Position numbers and translations under genes: made by a program | Notes under the pieces: generated by a model | Database searches by the model: none | Seen by the model: the letters and a program-made list of their open reading frames with translations, nothing else | Told to the model about the DNA's origin: nothing | Shown here: piece after piece, positions 10,629 through 19,742 of the stretch | How the letters are laid out: each line of letters begins with the position of its first letter | Position numbering within the stretch: position 1 is the stretch's first letter | DNA from: Anaerolineae bacterium | GTDB lineage: Bacteria > Chloroflexota > Anaerolineae > Aggregatilineales > Phototrophicaceae | Direction of reading: 5' to 3' | NCBI GenBank assembly: GCA_030950085.1 | Contig: JAUZRW010000042.1 | Span: 53,189 to 117,188, forward strand | DNA: 64,000 nt

Positions 10629-11456
10629 TTAGATTTCAATCGCTTGCCATTGATAGACAGCACCGTCTTTTTTGACATGCCCGATACCGGGAAATGGTAA
10701 GTGATAAAACATCGCCAATAGGTTTTCAGTCGCACAGCGTTCTAGCATGTCAGCACGAGTTTTACTTGCCATCGTCCCATCGCTATCAAAGGCAAAGTGC
10801 CAATCGGTATGGGCAAACTGAAATGTCTGATGCAGCAAGTCCGCCACATGGATGAAGCGTTCGCCATTTGATTCGACCAGTAAGCCCGTTTGTCCCAGAG
10901 TGTGTCCGGGTATGAGAACAACTGTCACCCCTGCTATAACTTCATCGCCATCATCGACAAAGGCGAATTTATCTTCTAGCGATGTCATCATGTTTAAGAG
11001 TTGCTTGTGATACTCTTGCTCCGATGCTTCCCAACGCGGAATCCATTCTTGCCATTCTGCATTCGATGTGACATAACGAGCATTGGGGTACGTCGGATTG
11101 CCCTCTGGCGTAAGTAAACCAGCAATATGGTCGCCATGAAAATGAGTCAAATAGACGATGTCAATATCGGCAGGTTGAACCCCTACACTTTGCAATGCGA
11201 GATCAACATTGCCTAAGTCTGGGCGACGAGCGATACCAAAGCCCACATCAGCCAATATTTTTGTGCCATTGAGGTCAATATAGAGGCAGTTGAGACTACC
11301 GAGCGTTTCTGTTTGACCATCGAGTGCTGCGATTAAATCTGATTCACTCACATCTGGGAAACGCCCCTTGATGCCCTCTAAATCAGATGTGCCGCCGCCT
11401 TCATGTAATGAAATACAAATTGCATCGCCAACAGTAATACGATGTGCGTTGACCAT
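10629..11456 (-). CDS. MBL-fold metallo-hydrolase
   Basis: This 275-aa metallo-beta-lactamase-fold enzyme has the zinc-binding motif THFHGDH at residues 104-110, PGHTLGQ near 183 (third-ligand His185), VADLLHQ with Asp206, and a C-terminal PGIGHV His. These are the residues for two metals. AGGAG is ideally placed before the ATG. The family includes lactonases, hydroxyacylglutathione hydrolases and thiol hydrolases; no feature distinguishes the substrate here. There is no signal peptide, so it is cytoplasmic. Confidence 0.9.
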   Translation of the reverse strand: MVNAHRITVGDAICISLHEGGGTSDLEGIKGRFPDVSESDLIAALDGQTETLGSLNCLYIDLNGTKILADVGFGIARRPDLGNVDLALQSVGVQPADIDIVYLTHFHGDHIAGLLTPEGNPTYPNARYVTSNAEWQEWIPRWEASEQEYHKQLLNMMTSLEDKFAFVDDGDEVIAGVTVVLIPGHTLGQTGLLVESNGERFIHVADLLHQTFQFAHTDWHFAFDSDGTMASKTRADMLERCATENLLAMFYHLPFPGIGHVKKDGAVYQWQAIEI

Positions 11457-11549
11457 AAGCTATAACTCCTAAAAATGTTTTGAGCCGATTATAGTATATC
11501 GCCTGCCGCATAACATGGGTAAGACTGGGTGAATATTTCATCCTGTTTA

Positions 11550-11682
11550 ACAAATGTAGAATCTGGAAAAAACTTAGAAAAAAGATGAACCGCCAAAACG
11601 CCAAGATTTCTATTCAAAACCTTTCTTTGCGCCTTTCACCCTTTGCGTTAAGCATTTTCTAAGCACTTATCGGACTCTACAA
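11550..11682. repeat. Family A repeat; rest of the 11457-11819 gap
   Basis: This copy starts GTAGAATCTGG and ends CGGACTCTAC, giving clear terminal inverted repeats. Its arms are GAACCGCCAAAACGCC and CTTTGCGCCTTTCACC, and it contains the shared TTCAAAACCTTTCTTTGCG core. The remaining part of the gap (about 11683-11819) holds a CCTTTTAGTGGGCATGG segment and no gene I can recognise. Confidence 0.75.
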
Positions 11683-11819
11683 AAAGAAATTATAGCATCC
11701 TGCCCCAAAAGCGAAAGCATTTGGCAAACCAATAGCGCAGGAAGCGCACTAAAAGGCGCTCTGACCTGCTTTTTTGCCCCTTTTAGTGGGCATGGATAGC
11801 TGAGTGGTTTTAACCCTCA

Positions 11820-12260
11820 GTGATAGAAAATGGCTGCAAAACAGAAAAAACGCATAGCTTTAGTTATATCAATGTCTATTTATTCAAGCATGATATTGGA
11901 CATGCAGCAGGTGAAGGAGGTGGATACATCGTTTCAGGTGAACGCTATGCACCTGATGTTGCTTTCATCAGCTACGAAAAGCAACCCGAATTAGCCAAAA
12001 GTGGTTACAATCCCAATCCACCCGATTTAGCAGTTGAAGTCATATCATCTGACAGTAAAGCTGAAAATGAGCGGATGACTATCAAACTCAGCAATTATCT
12101 CGCTGCTGGAATCGTCGTCTGGGTAGTACGCCCAGAGAAGAAAATGATTGAAGTCCATCAACCCAATACACCTGTCCGCATGGTGCATGAAAACAATACA
12201 CTTGATGGCGGCGATGTCCTACCGAGTTTAGCGATTAAGGTAAGCGATATTTTTAAGTAA
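11820..12260 (+). pseudogene. Uma2 family endonuclease (PF05685), 5'-truncated
   Basis: The frame encodes the C-terminal three quarters of a Uma2/DUF820 protein: HAAGEGGGYIVSGERYAPDVAFIS, then PPDLAVEVIS and an NYLAAGIVVWVVRP segment. These regions hold the PD-(D/E)xK-like core. Normal members have about 190 aa and begin about 50 residues earlier. Here the first residues (IENGCKTEKTHSF) do not match the family, the usual SSKIAL segment appears in a neighbouring frame (KKRIALVI), and that frame has stops upstream. It is therefore probably a decayed gene with a frameshift and a lost 5' end. A full-length relative lies at 58605. Confidence 0.7.
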
Positions 12261-12423
12261 TCTCAGCCCTTAGCAATCATAAAAGCTCTGCAAAAATTGT
12301 CTGATGCTGCTGTCTTAAGGGTTGTAACCCCCTACTTCCAATATACAATATGGGCGATTCATAGGGCATGATATGATAAACGATGCCCTCTACACACGAT
12401 ATTATATGGAGCATAACAATTCT

Positions 12424-13461
12424 ATGGCACGCTATCTGATTACAGGGGGCGCAGGCTTCCTCGGCATCAATATGGCTCGTTATTTATGGCAACAAGGGCA
12501 TGAGGTCGTCTCGCTAGATCTTGTCGCATTCGATTATCCAGAACGTGACAAAGTGATTGAAATAACCGGCGACATTCGTAGCCGCGCCACCGTTGACAAA
12601 GCAATGGAAGGGGTCGATGTGGTCATTCATACCGCAGCCGCCTTGCCACTGTATAAACCCGAAGACATCTACAGCACAGATATTGATGGTAGCCGCAATG
12701 TCATCGAAAGTGCCTACGAACATGGGGTACCGCGTTTTGTGCATGTATCATCGACGGCAGTTTATGGCATCCCTGACCATCATCCACTGATGGAAGATGA
12801 TGAACTGGATGGGGTGGGTCCTTATGGTGAATCAAAAATCAAGGCAGAAGAAGTTTGCTTTGAATATCGTGAGAAAGGCATGATTGTACCAGTGGTTCGC
12901 CCGAAATCTTTCATCGGACCCGAACGACTCGGTGTTTTTGTCCTGCTTTATGATTGGGCGTATACCGGACACAATTTCCCTGTATTGGGCAATGGCAAAA
13001 ATCGCTATCAACTGCTTGATGTTGAAGATTTGTGTGAGGCGATTTACTTGTGCAGTACGCTAGATGGCGAGATTGCCAACGATACATTCAATATTGGCGC
13101 ACAAGAATTTACCACCTTTGGCGAAGATTATCAGGCTGTGTTGGATTATGCCGGACATGGTAAACGCATTATTCCACTTCCGGCTGAACCCGCTATCTGG
13201 ACATTGCGCTTTCTGGAAAAATTAGGAATTTCGCCACTCTACAAATGGGTCTATGAGACAGCGAGTAAAGACAGCTTTGTTAGTGTCGAAAAAGCCGAAA
13301 AAATACTGGGCTTCAAACCTAAGTACAGTAACAAAGAGGCTCTGATTCGCAATTATCAATGGTATGTTGATAACCTCAGTAAATTCGAGGGTCAGAGTGG
13401 TGTCAGCCATCGTGTGCCATGGAAACAAGGGGCGCTCTCACTAGCAAAACTGGTCTTCTAG
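12424..13461 (+). CDS. NAD-dependent epimerase/dehydratase (extended SDR)
   Basis: The start at 12424 gives 345 aa beginning [14 protein letters not shown], a Rossmann GGxGFxG motif at residues 8-14. The catalytic pair is Y134xxxK138 in PYGESK, with a HVSSTAVYG segment at about 107-115. These are features of nucleotide-sugar epimerases or dehydratases and related 3-beta-hydroxysteroid dehydrogenase-like proteins. GGAG lies 11 bases upstream; the two earlier ATGs at 12373 and 12406 lack a good site. A hairpin with a T-rich tail follows the gene. The substrate is unknown; surface glycan or lipid modification is the usual setting. Confidence 0.88.
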   Translation: MARYLITGGAGFLGINMARYLWQQGHEVVSLDLVAFDYPERDKVIEITGDIRSRATVDKAMEGVDVVIHTAAALPLYKPEDIYSTDIDGSRNVIESAYEHGVPRFVHVSSTAVYGIPDHHPLMEDDELDGVGPYGESKIKAEEVCFEYREKGMIVPVVRPKSFIGPERLGVFVLLYDWAYTGHNFPVLGNGKNRYQLLDVEDLCEAIYLCSTLDGEIANDTFNIGAQEFTTFGEDYQAVLDYAGHGKRIIPLPAEPAIWTLRFLEKLGISPLYKWVYETASKDSFVSVEKAEKILGFKPKYSNKEALIRNYQWYVDNLSKFEGQSGVSHRVPWKQGALSLAKLVF

Positions 13462-13484
13462 CCAGCCGCATATCAACTTTCCAC

Positions 13485-13516
13485 AAAGGGCATGACTGAC
13501 ACTCATGCCCTTGTTT
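13485..13516 (+). terminator. Rho-independent terminator after the epimerase gene
   Basis: The perfect stem AAGGGCATGA / TCATGCCCTT with a 7-base loop is followed by GTTT. It lies 24 bases after the stop codon. The distal arm merges with the conserved CTTGTTTAAC end of the family B repeat that begins here. Confidence 0.8.
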
Positions 13517-13680
13517 AACAGAGTGCCTCTATTAAACCTGTAGACTCTATCTCACTATGCCGCTTTGTATGAGCCGCGATGAAACGGAGTCAGAACATTA
13601 TTCGGAGTAAGTATGGTGCGAATCTCACTATGCCGCTTTGTATGAGCCGCGATGAAACCCCGAAAGGGGCTTTGTGTTTT
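13510..13680 (+). repeat. Family B structured repeat with duplicated core; rest of the 13462-13793 gap
   Basis: Read on the + strand it starts CTTGTTTAAC and ends GATGAAACCCCGAAAGGGGC plus a T-rich tail. Unlike other copies, its 35-bp core occurs twice, identical, at 13551-13585 and 13624-13658, separated by 38 bp. The final CCCCGAAAGGGG is a hairpin with a GAAA loop. Other copies are at about 24.7, 41.4, 48.3 and 60.8 kb. The rest of the gap (13681-13793) is AT-rich leader of the kinase gene with no further gene. Confidence 0.8.
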
Positions 13681-13793
13681 ATCTTAACTGGTGTTATTTT
13701 TGTTATTTCATTATGCTATAAGTAATCGAATGAACATCATAGTTAGATTGATTATGGCTATAAGTTGGCAGGAATATAAATTTGTGGGGATAA

Positions 13794-16643
13794 ATGGTTA
13801 TTTCTAATGCGGCACTTGCAGATATTTTAGATTCGATTGGACTACCCGCAATCATTTTCCAAGCGAAGCAAACAAAGCATATCAACGATGCAGCATTAAG
13901 TTTAATGGGTTACGGTGAACTTGATAGGCAACACCATAACTTAATGAGTGTCATCCATTCTGCCTCTCGCCGGACTGCCTTAAAACTGTTTCGCTCCTTA
14001 GAAGATGATTCTAACCCTGATGCTGTCGTGCTGCGTATCTGCCCATCGGATAAGCGCCCTTGCTGGGTTTCGGTACTTGTCAAGCCAGCCCCTTATGCTG
14101 GTGATAAACATTTTTTAGCGATTATCCGTGATGTTACCAGAGAGATTATTACGCCTCAAATAAATTACCCCTCTATGGTTGAAAGCCTACCCATTGGTAT
14201 CTATCGTACATTGCATGATGGAACGATTGTTTATGCCAACCATACTTTAGCCCAATTATTAGGTTGCAGCAGTGTAGAAGAACTTAAACAGCGTAATATT
14301 AGTGAATTTTACCTTGATCAAATTGATAGAGAGGCAGCGATTGCACGTTGGAATCCCGACCAAACAACCTATGCGAGAGAGATTTTGTGGCAACGCCTAG
14401 ATGGTACACTGATTTGGGTTCATACTGTGGGGCAAATTCTTCGAGATAAAAAGGGCAACATTCTTTACTTACAAGGCAGCATCGAAGATTATTCGGAGAA
14501 GAATCAATACAAAACCAATTTGGAACTGCGTAATCATGAATTGGAAATACTACAACAGATTGTTGTCTCACTTGGCACATCATTAAATGTCGAAACAACT
14601 TTGCAGACGGTACTGGAACAGATGCAACAGATTGTGCCATTTTCGAGTGCCAGTATCTTCCTATTTCAAAATCGACAAATGGAACTGCTTGCTGAAATCG
14701 GTATCCCGTCGAAAGCCAAAATGCCAATTGCTGCTACAACGGATACTTTTTTCGTGAATACTCATATGGGCGAGTATGCTGATACCGATGTGCTGGTTAT
14801 CCCTGATGTTAAGCAACATCCTGATTGGCAACCTGTAGAAGCCATGGACCATATTCGCTCTTGGATGGGGGTTGCTTTACGGTATCAAAATGAGGTGATT
14901 GGTATTCTCAACCTTGACCATACAGAGGTTAACTTCTATAACGAAAATCATATTCGCTATGCCAAAACTGTTGCCGCACAAGCAGCGATAGCGATTATCA
15001 ACGCTCGCCTCTATGAACAGGCACGCGAAGAAATTGACCGTCGCCACGAAGCGCAAAATATTCTGGTACATAATCTTATTAGTACCGAAACCCTCTACTG
15101 GGTACTTCGCAACTTGTTTGAAACCAATGATTTAAGAGAGGTTTTGCCGCATGTTCTCAATATGCTCAGTGCTGCGCTCGAAAAAACGTCCCTGATGCTC
15201 GTCGTGTTTGAACCGGAAACAGGTCAATTGCGCCATATGCTGCAAACAAATAATGGACACTTAAATATCTGGCAGGTCTTTCAAAATATTACGGGAAAAC
15301 CAAAATTGCCGAAAGCGACAATGCTCACAAATGATTTCATATGGGTAGAAGGTCATCATCACACGCTTACAGAGGGTCGCAAAACATTTAGCGCAACAGT
15401 TTGGCGACGTGGGTTACTCACGGCGATTCGACATGACGAAAAAGCGCATGATTTTGCAGAAGCCGATATTGAATTATTAGTCACAGTAGCGAATCAATTA
15501 ACGATTGCGCTAGAAAATGAAGATAAGACGAATCAACTGCACAATAAATCTGAACACTTAAAACGCCTTGTAGACCGTCGCACACGGCAATTGACACTGG
15601 AACAGAAGAGGCATCAAGCTATTTTAGATGCCACTGCGGAAGGGATTTTCTATATGGAGAACTTCCATATTCAGTATGCAAACCCCGCTTTTTGCCGTAT
15701 GGTCGATTACTCGCTAGAAGAGTTGTACGGTAAACCACTGTCATTTGTTCGTAATACACCAGATATCCCTGAAAAACCCAATTTTAATAATTTACTAGAT
15801 AACAAAGTTGATATTGAACCGAGTCGTAGCGAAACCAAATTACGGCATCGAGATGGGACAGAATTCCATGCCAGCCTACGGTTTTCCATCATTGGACATC
15901 CCGGCGATGACATACTACGAATGGTTGCGATTGCTCGTGATATTAGCCAAGAACGCGAATTGTATTTTCAGCGAGCGCGCTTTATTGCCAATGCTGCCCA
16001 TGAACTACGGACTCCCCTCAGCAGTCTTATGCTACGAATGCACATGATGAAACGCCAGCCAGAAAAAGTCGTGCAACATCTCGATAACTTAGACAATGCA
16101 GTCAATCTCTTGAAGCATTTGGTCGAAGAATTACTAGATTTATCACGCTTTGAACGCGGAACGATTGTCCTTGACCGTGATAACTTTGTACTACAAGACT
16201 TGATTCAACAAGCTGCTGACACCTATCTTCCATTTGCAGAGGAACAAGACGTTACCATTGATTTAGTCCATCCCGATGATCCTCTAGCCATTCATGTTGA
16301 TGGCAACCGCATTATTCAAGTGGTCGGTAATCTGATTGTGAATGGTATTAATTATAATGAGGCGGGGGGGCATGTGACGGTGAAAACCCAAATTGAGGTT
16401 GACCATGTCGGCAATCGTAGTGTGATTATTGAAGTGATTGATGATGGTGTCGGTATCGCGCCGGAACTCTTGCCCTCTCAAATCTTTGAGCCTTTCTCGC
16501 GCCCAAGCGAAGGCTCACGACGCGAAACAGGGATGGGATTAGCCCTCTGCCGTGAAGTGGCGAATCTACATGGTGGTACAATCCATGCCCGTAGCACACA
16601 AGGAGCAGGCAGTGTTTTTCGGATGATGTTGCCATTAGATTAA
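13794..16643 (+). CDS. PAS/GAF sensor histidine kinase
   Basis: This 949-aa kinase has no TM segment and is probably cytoplasmic. In order it has a short degenerate PAS (about 1-115), a PAS with PAC (about 125-240), two GAF domains (about 245-410 and 440-595), a short coiled coil, a third PAS (about 610-725), then HisKA with phospho-acceptor His736 in AAHELRTPL. The HATPase follows with an N box near NLIVNGINYNE, a G1 box DDGVG and a G2 box GMGLAL. All motifs needed for activity are present. The partner response regulator is not adjacent; lone receivers lie at 28922 and 59225. GGGG precedes the ATG at 7-8 bases. Confidence 0.95.
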   Translation: MVISNAALADILDSIGLPAIIFQAKQTKHINDAALSLMGYGELDRQHHNLMSVIHSASRRTALKLFRSLEDDSNPDAVVLRICPSDKRPCWVSVLVKPAPYAGDKHFLAIIRDVTREIITPQINYPSMVESLPIGIYRTLHDGTIVYANHTLAQLLGCSSVEELKQRNISEFYLDQIDREAAIARWNPDQTTYAREILWQRLDGTLIWVHTVGQILRDKKGNILYLQGSIEDYSEKNQYKTNLELRNHELEILQQIVVSLGTSLNVETTLQTVLEQMQQIVPFSSASIFLFQNRQMELLAEIGIPSKAKMPIAATTDTFFVNTHMGEYADTDVLVIPDVKQHPDWQPVEAMDHIRSWMGVALRYQNEVIGILNLDHTEVNFYNENHIRYAKTVAAQAAIAIINARLYEQAREEIDRRHEAQNILVHNLISTETLYWVLRNLFETNDLREVLPHVLNMLSAALEKTSLMLVVFEPETGQLRHMLQTNNGHLNIWQVFQNITGKPKLPKATMLTNDFIWVEGHHHTLTEGRKTFSATVWRRGLLTAIRHDEKAHDFAEADIELLVTVANQLTIALENEDKTNQLHNKSEHLKRLVDRRTRQLTLEQKRHQAILDATAEGIFYMENFHIQYANPAFCRMVDYSLEELYGKPLSFVRNTPDIPEKPNFNNLLDNKVDIEPSRSETKLRHRDGTEFHASLRFSIIGHPGDDILRMVAIARDISQERELYFQRARFIANAAHELRTPLSSLMLRMHMMKRQPEKVVQHLDNLDNAVNLLKHLVEELLDLSRFERGTIVLDRDNFVLQDLIQQAADTYLPFAEEQDVTIDLVHPDDPLAIHVDGNRIIQVVGNLIVNGINYNEAGGHVTVKTQIEVDHVGNRSVIIEVIDDGVGIAPELLPSQIFEPFSRPSEGSRRETGMGLALCREVANLHGGTIHARSTQGAGSVFRMMLPLD

Positions 16644-16740
16644 ACGGTTGAGAATTGCGGCGGAGGCATGTATACCACCCTACAAAATCTTTCAGAACTG
16701 TAAGAATGAAATATATTCTATTCAGCTATCCTTAAACTCA

Positions 16741-16930
16741 GAACGTTTTGAACCACAAAGACATCAAGAACACAAAGCCTCTTATTCAAAAGTCCCTCTG
16801 TGTTACGTATTTTCTTGAATGGTGAACAAGTGAGAACAGGTAAATAATTAAAAATGAAATCTCGATTTTGTAGGGGCATAGCGCGCTATGCCCTTACGAC
16901 GGAATTCTAAAAACTTTTCGGACTCCACAT
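16741..16930. repeat. Family A plus family C repeats; contents of the 16644-16977 gap
   Basis: A family A copy (arms TTGAACCACAAAG and CCCTCTGTGTTACG, about 16749-16826) is followed by a family C palindrome at 16871-16896 (GGGCATAGCGCGCTATGCCC is fully palindromic). About 85 bases around the palindrome (16838-16920) are nearly the same as 41930-42015. The unit ends CGGACTCCAC. No gene is seen in the rest of the gap. Confidence 0.75.
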
Positions 16931-16977
16931 ACAGTTACAAATATATCTCGTGCGCGACTAAGCAGCGTATGGAGCGC

Positions 16978-17934
16978 TCATTGGGAGTCATCAGAATAAT
17001 TTAATGCTGGATTCGGGGCTTCATTGACTGTGAATTTGAAGACATCAGGACGGTGATAATGACCGACAACATCAAAATCAAGGTGTCCTTGATGAATCTT
17101 ATTCAGGTCAAGTTCTGCGATAAGCATTCCTTCGCGCCCATATAATGGCTGACACACATAGTCACCAAAGGGGTCTACAATGGCACTGCCACCGCGACAC
17201 ATTTCTTCGGGCAAATCGGCTAATTCATCATATAAGGCTAAATCAGTTGGATACATAGATTTGGTGAAATATTGATTACATCCCAATACAAAGCAGCGCC
17301 CTTCACAGGCAATGTGGCGTAGGGTTGATTGCCATGTATCACGGGCATCGGCTGTCGGCGCGAGATAAATATTGACTCCCTTACCGTACATCGACATGCG
17401 AGCGAGTGGCATATAATTTTCCCAGCAGATGAGACCGCCCACAGTGCCATAGGCTGTGTCGATTGTCGTCAGCGTACTACCATCCCCTGCACCCCATATC
17501 AGACGCTCAGTTGCGGTGGGCATCAATTTACGGTGTGTGCCGAGTATGTCACCATCGGGGCTGAGATAGAGCAGCGAATTATAAAGCGTGCCATGATTAC
17601 CAGCTTCACCTTTTTCAGAGATACCGACGACAACATAAGCGCCTACATTTTTTGCCGCATCACGGAGAAGTTTTGTTTCATCTAGTGTGACTGCCGTTGA
17701 ACTTTTCCAGAAGCGTGCGAAGTCTTCTCGACCTGCGAGGGAACGACTGCCGATATATGCTCCATAGCTAAAACCGCGTGGATAACCGGAAATCAGCGTC
17801 TCGGGGAAGACAATCAATTGTGCGCCTTGTTTTCCGGCTTCCGCAATCAAATCAACAGTTTTCGCAATAGACGCGGCTTTATCGGCAAAAACGGATGATG
17901 CTTGTATGACAGCAACATGAATAGTATCCATCAT
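16978..17934 (-). CDS. Nitrilase-family carbon-nitrogen hydrolase
   Basis: The 318-aa protein carries the full nitrilase-superfamily triad: E45 in FPETLISGYPRG, K136 in HRKLMPTATERLIWG, and C170 in GGLICWENYMPLAR. The motif after Glu and the long WENYMPLAR block are typical of true nitrilases (aliphatic or aryl nitriles to acids plus ammonia) rather than amidases. It is cytoplasmic. AGGAA lies 7 bases before the ATG at 17934. Natural substrate unknown; cyano compounds or indole-acetonitrile-like molecules are possibilities from the family. Confidence 0.92.
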   Translation of the reverse strand: MMDTIHVAVIQASSVFADKAASIAKTVDLIAEAGKQGAQLIVFPETLISGYPRGFSYGAYIGSRSLAGREDFARFWKSSTAVTLDETKLLRDAAKNVGAYVVVGISEKGEAGNHGTLYNSLLYLSPDGDILGTHRKLMPTATERLIWGAGDGSTLTTIDTAYGTVGGLICWENYMPLARMSMYGKGVNIYLAPTADARDTWQSTLRHIACEGRCFVLGCNQYFTKSMYPTDLALYDELADLPEEMCRGGSAIVDPFGDYVCQPLYGREGMLIAELDLNKIHQGHLDFDVVGHYHRPDVFKFTVNEAPNPALNYSDDSQ

Positions 17935-18003
17935 GAATATTCCTAATATTTTGATTTGAGATTAAGCATAAGGCGTAGCCTAAAGACGGTCAACACTACC
18001 AAA

Positions 18004-18032
18004 TAAAAAGGACGAGTCAGCACTCGCCCTTA
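18004..18032 (-). terminator. Terminator after the DUF3105 gene
   Basis: On the minus strand the stem GGGCGAGT / ACTCGTCC (one G-U pair) with a 4-base loop runs into TTTTTA. It lies 24 bases after the DUF3105 stop codon. Confidence 0.8.
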
Positions 18033-18055
18033 TCATCATCAAAACAATTGAGTCA

Positions 18056-18637
18056 TTAGCGCCCGGGAACCGATTCCGGTGCTTTGTCGCGGTAACGGCT
18101 GATGAATGCCAGAATTTGGTCTTCATCGACTTCTTCTAATGCCAATAAGCGATTCCATGCGGCAACGGCAATCCGTGTATCGTTTTCTGGGCGATAAGTC
18201 ACAACCACAGAGCTCAGGAATTGTGATTGAATGGACTGCAATAAGTCAATTGCTTCGCTATCATCACTATCACGATAGGACAACCAAATATGACCATGTT
18301 CCAAATTATGGATAAGATTTTCGTCCGCGAGTTGTTGTGTATAAAAGTCAGTCCGAACTCCCCCAGCATGAGGTCCAGAGGTCGGTGGGTTAGAATTATA
18401 GGGAGCGTGAGCATCATCCACCCCAATATGTTCTTGCCCTAGATTCGCATAGACCACACTTTCATCTGCTATAGAGTCTACATCCACATCCGATAATGGG
18501 CTTTGTTGGCGGACAACCCACGCGATGACTCCAATGAACAAGACAAGGGCTGCCACACCGCCAATGAGTATCATGCGCTGATTTTGGGATTGTTTCTGTT
18601 GTTTTTCTTTCCGTTGTAAACGATTTTTACGACTCAT
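18056..18637 (-). CDS. Membrane-anchored DUF3105 domain protein
   Basis: A 193-aa protein has a highly basic N-terminus (SRKNRLQRKEKQQKQ), one TM helix at about residues 22-44 and an outside domain. That domain holds the DUF3105 hallmarks YNSNPPTSGPHAGG near 80 and LIHNLEHGHIWLSYR near 110. The conserved His and Glu in NLEHG suggest metal binding, which is not proven for the family. The start at 18637 has AAGGAA about 11 bases upstream; the frame extends 8 codons further without a site. Function unknown. A good terminator follows. Confidence 0.88.
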   Translation of the reverse strand: MSRKNRLQRKEKQQKQSQNQRMILIGGVAALVLFIGVIAWVVRQQSPLSDVDVDSIADESVVYANLGQEHIGVDDAHAPYNSNPPTSGPHAGGVRTDFYTQQLADENLIHNLEHGHIWLSYRDSDDSEAIDLLQSIQSQFLSSVVVTYRPENDTRIAVAAWNRLLALEEVDEDQILAFISRYRDKAPESVPGR

Positions 18638-18731
18638 AAGTAGGCATTCCTTTTTGGTCATGTAATAGTATGGATTGCATCCTGATTTTTTCCAACCGAT
18701 TGTACATGCTATATATCAGCTTGGCTATAGA

Positions 18732-19433
18732 TTACTCTAATAATTCAAAACCCTCATCCCACAGGGCATCTGCAATCAACTCAACATCAATCGTGAGATA
18801 ACGCCCTGTCCCACCGAGTATGCCCTCCTCTCGCAGCCGATTGATAAGCGAACTGACTGTACTGCGATTCAAGCCCGTCATATCGGCGATATCTTGTTGA
18901 GAAATGGATGGATTCAACGTGAAGTAAGACCCTCCTTGGCAACACATTGTCCGCGAGAGATGCAGTAATGTACCCAGCAAACGTGATTTGGCATCTGCCC
19001 GTTGTAGGACGTGCATCCGTGCGAGTGTATGGCGTTGTGAATCAACCAGATGACGCATGAAGTTCAATGAAATTTGCGGATAACGTTGCATGATAAATTT
19101 CAAATCTTCTTCGCCGAGTCCATAGAGCGTACAATCTGTCATCGCTTGCGCTTGCCCGATACGAAGACGATACGCACCGAGGAAGAGTTCTCCAAAAATA
19201 TCGCCACTTTCACAAATTTTGAGGATTCTAGCTTCTCCGTCGGGTGTAGTGTAAGACACTTTAACTAAACCATCTTGCAGCAAATAGAGACAGGTCGCTT
19301 CTTGCCCCGTATTGAAGATATATTGCCCTTGTACTATCGTTCGAGACCGTAAAGTATATAAAAGTTGATTGACTTCTGAATATGGCAAACCGTCGAACAA
19401 GCGCGTCGTTGAAAACACCTGTGCAGTTGTCAT
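18732..19433 (-). CDS. Crp/Fnr-family transcriptional regulator
   Basis: The 233-aa protein has an N-terminal cyclic-nucleotide-binding fold (about 10-125, with CESGDIFGELFLG near the ligand pocket) and a C-terminal winged helix-turn-helix (about 168-215: SISQQDIADMTGLNRSTVSSLINRL). There is no N-terminal CxxC cluster as in FNR, so it is unlikely to be an iron-sulfur oxygen sensor. Two cysteines (CC near 178) sit before the HTH. The start at 19433 removes a poorly supported 18-residue extension. It is divergent from a Tat-exported protein gene 310 bases away and may regulate it; no CRP-like palindrome was seen between them. Confidence 0.92.
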   Translation of the reverse strand: MTTAQVFSTTRLFDGLPYSEVNQLLYTLRSRTIVQGQYIFNTGQEATCLYLLQDGLVKVSYTTPDGEARILKICESGDIFGELFLGAYRLRIGQAQAMTDCTLYGLGEEDLKFIMQRYPQISLNFMRHLVDSQRHTLARMHVLQRADAKSRLLGTLLHLSRTMCCQGGSYFTLNPSISQQDIADMTGLNRSTVSSLINRLREEGILGGTGRYLTIDVELIADALWDEGFELLE

Positions 19434-19742
19434 CTTGTTGTAATAGCCCCTCACAACAAACAAATGAATAGATACATAAACCCCCAAGCCAAAACGTATT
19501 CAGGATTCATTACCGAAACCTTACAACTGGGCGTAAATGACCTTAAGCAGCAAAACCCGATGGCTCGTCACAAACTTGTTGTCAGGGCAACAGCATTAGC
19601 AAATTGTCTGCTTTATACTCAAGATAATGTGTCTCGAAAATTGAAGGCGTAGGGGATGATACTCTCAAACGCGGTTTATCCTAACATCAAGAGACCGATA
19701 TTCGATGGTACAAAATTGTTAAAAATTTGGAGAGAATGACTT
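19434..19742. other. Divergent intergenic region, nothing further recognised
   Basis: A gap of 309 bases separates the Crp/Fnr gene and the Tat-exported protein gene. It must contain both promoters. No TGTGA-N6-TCACA or TTGAT-N4-ATCAA operator was found by eye. A 62-codon open stretch at 19464-19652 has no ribosome site and no recognisable family. Confidence 0.4.

Noticed and set aside
11785..11825. tRNA-like stretch (GGATAGCTGAGTGG)
   Set aside because: No acceptor stem, anticodon arm or T-loop can be formed around it.
13551..13658. CRISPR array
   Set aside because: Only two repeats, no cas genes, and the repeat is the core of a dispersed family whose other copies are single.
14299..14727. 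A 142-codon frame opposite the histidine kinase
   Set aside because: Fully inside and antisense to a well-supported gene; no coding signature of its own.
19464..19652. A 62-codon frame between the Crp/Fnr and Tat-protein genes
   Set aside because: No ribosome site and no similarity that I can see; lies in a divergent promoter region.
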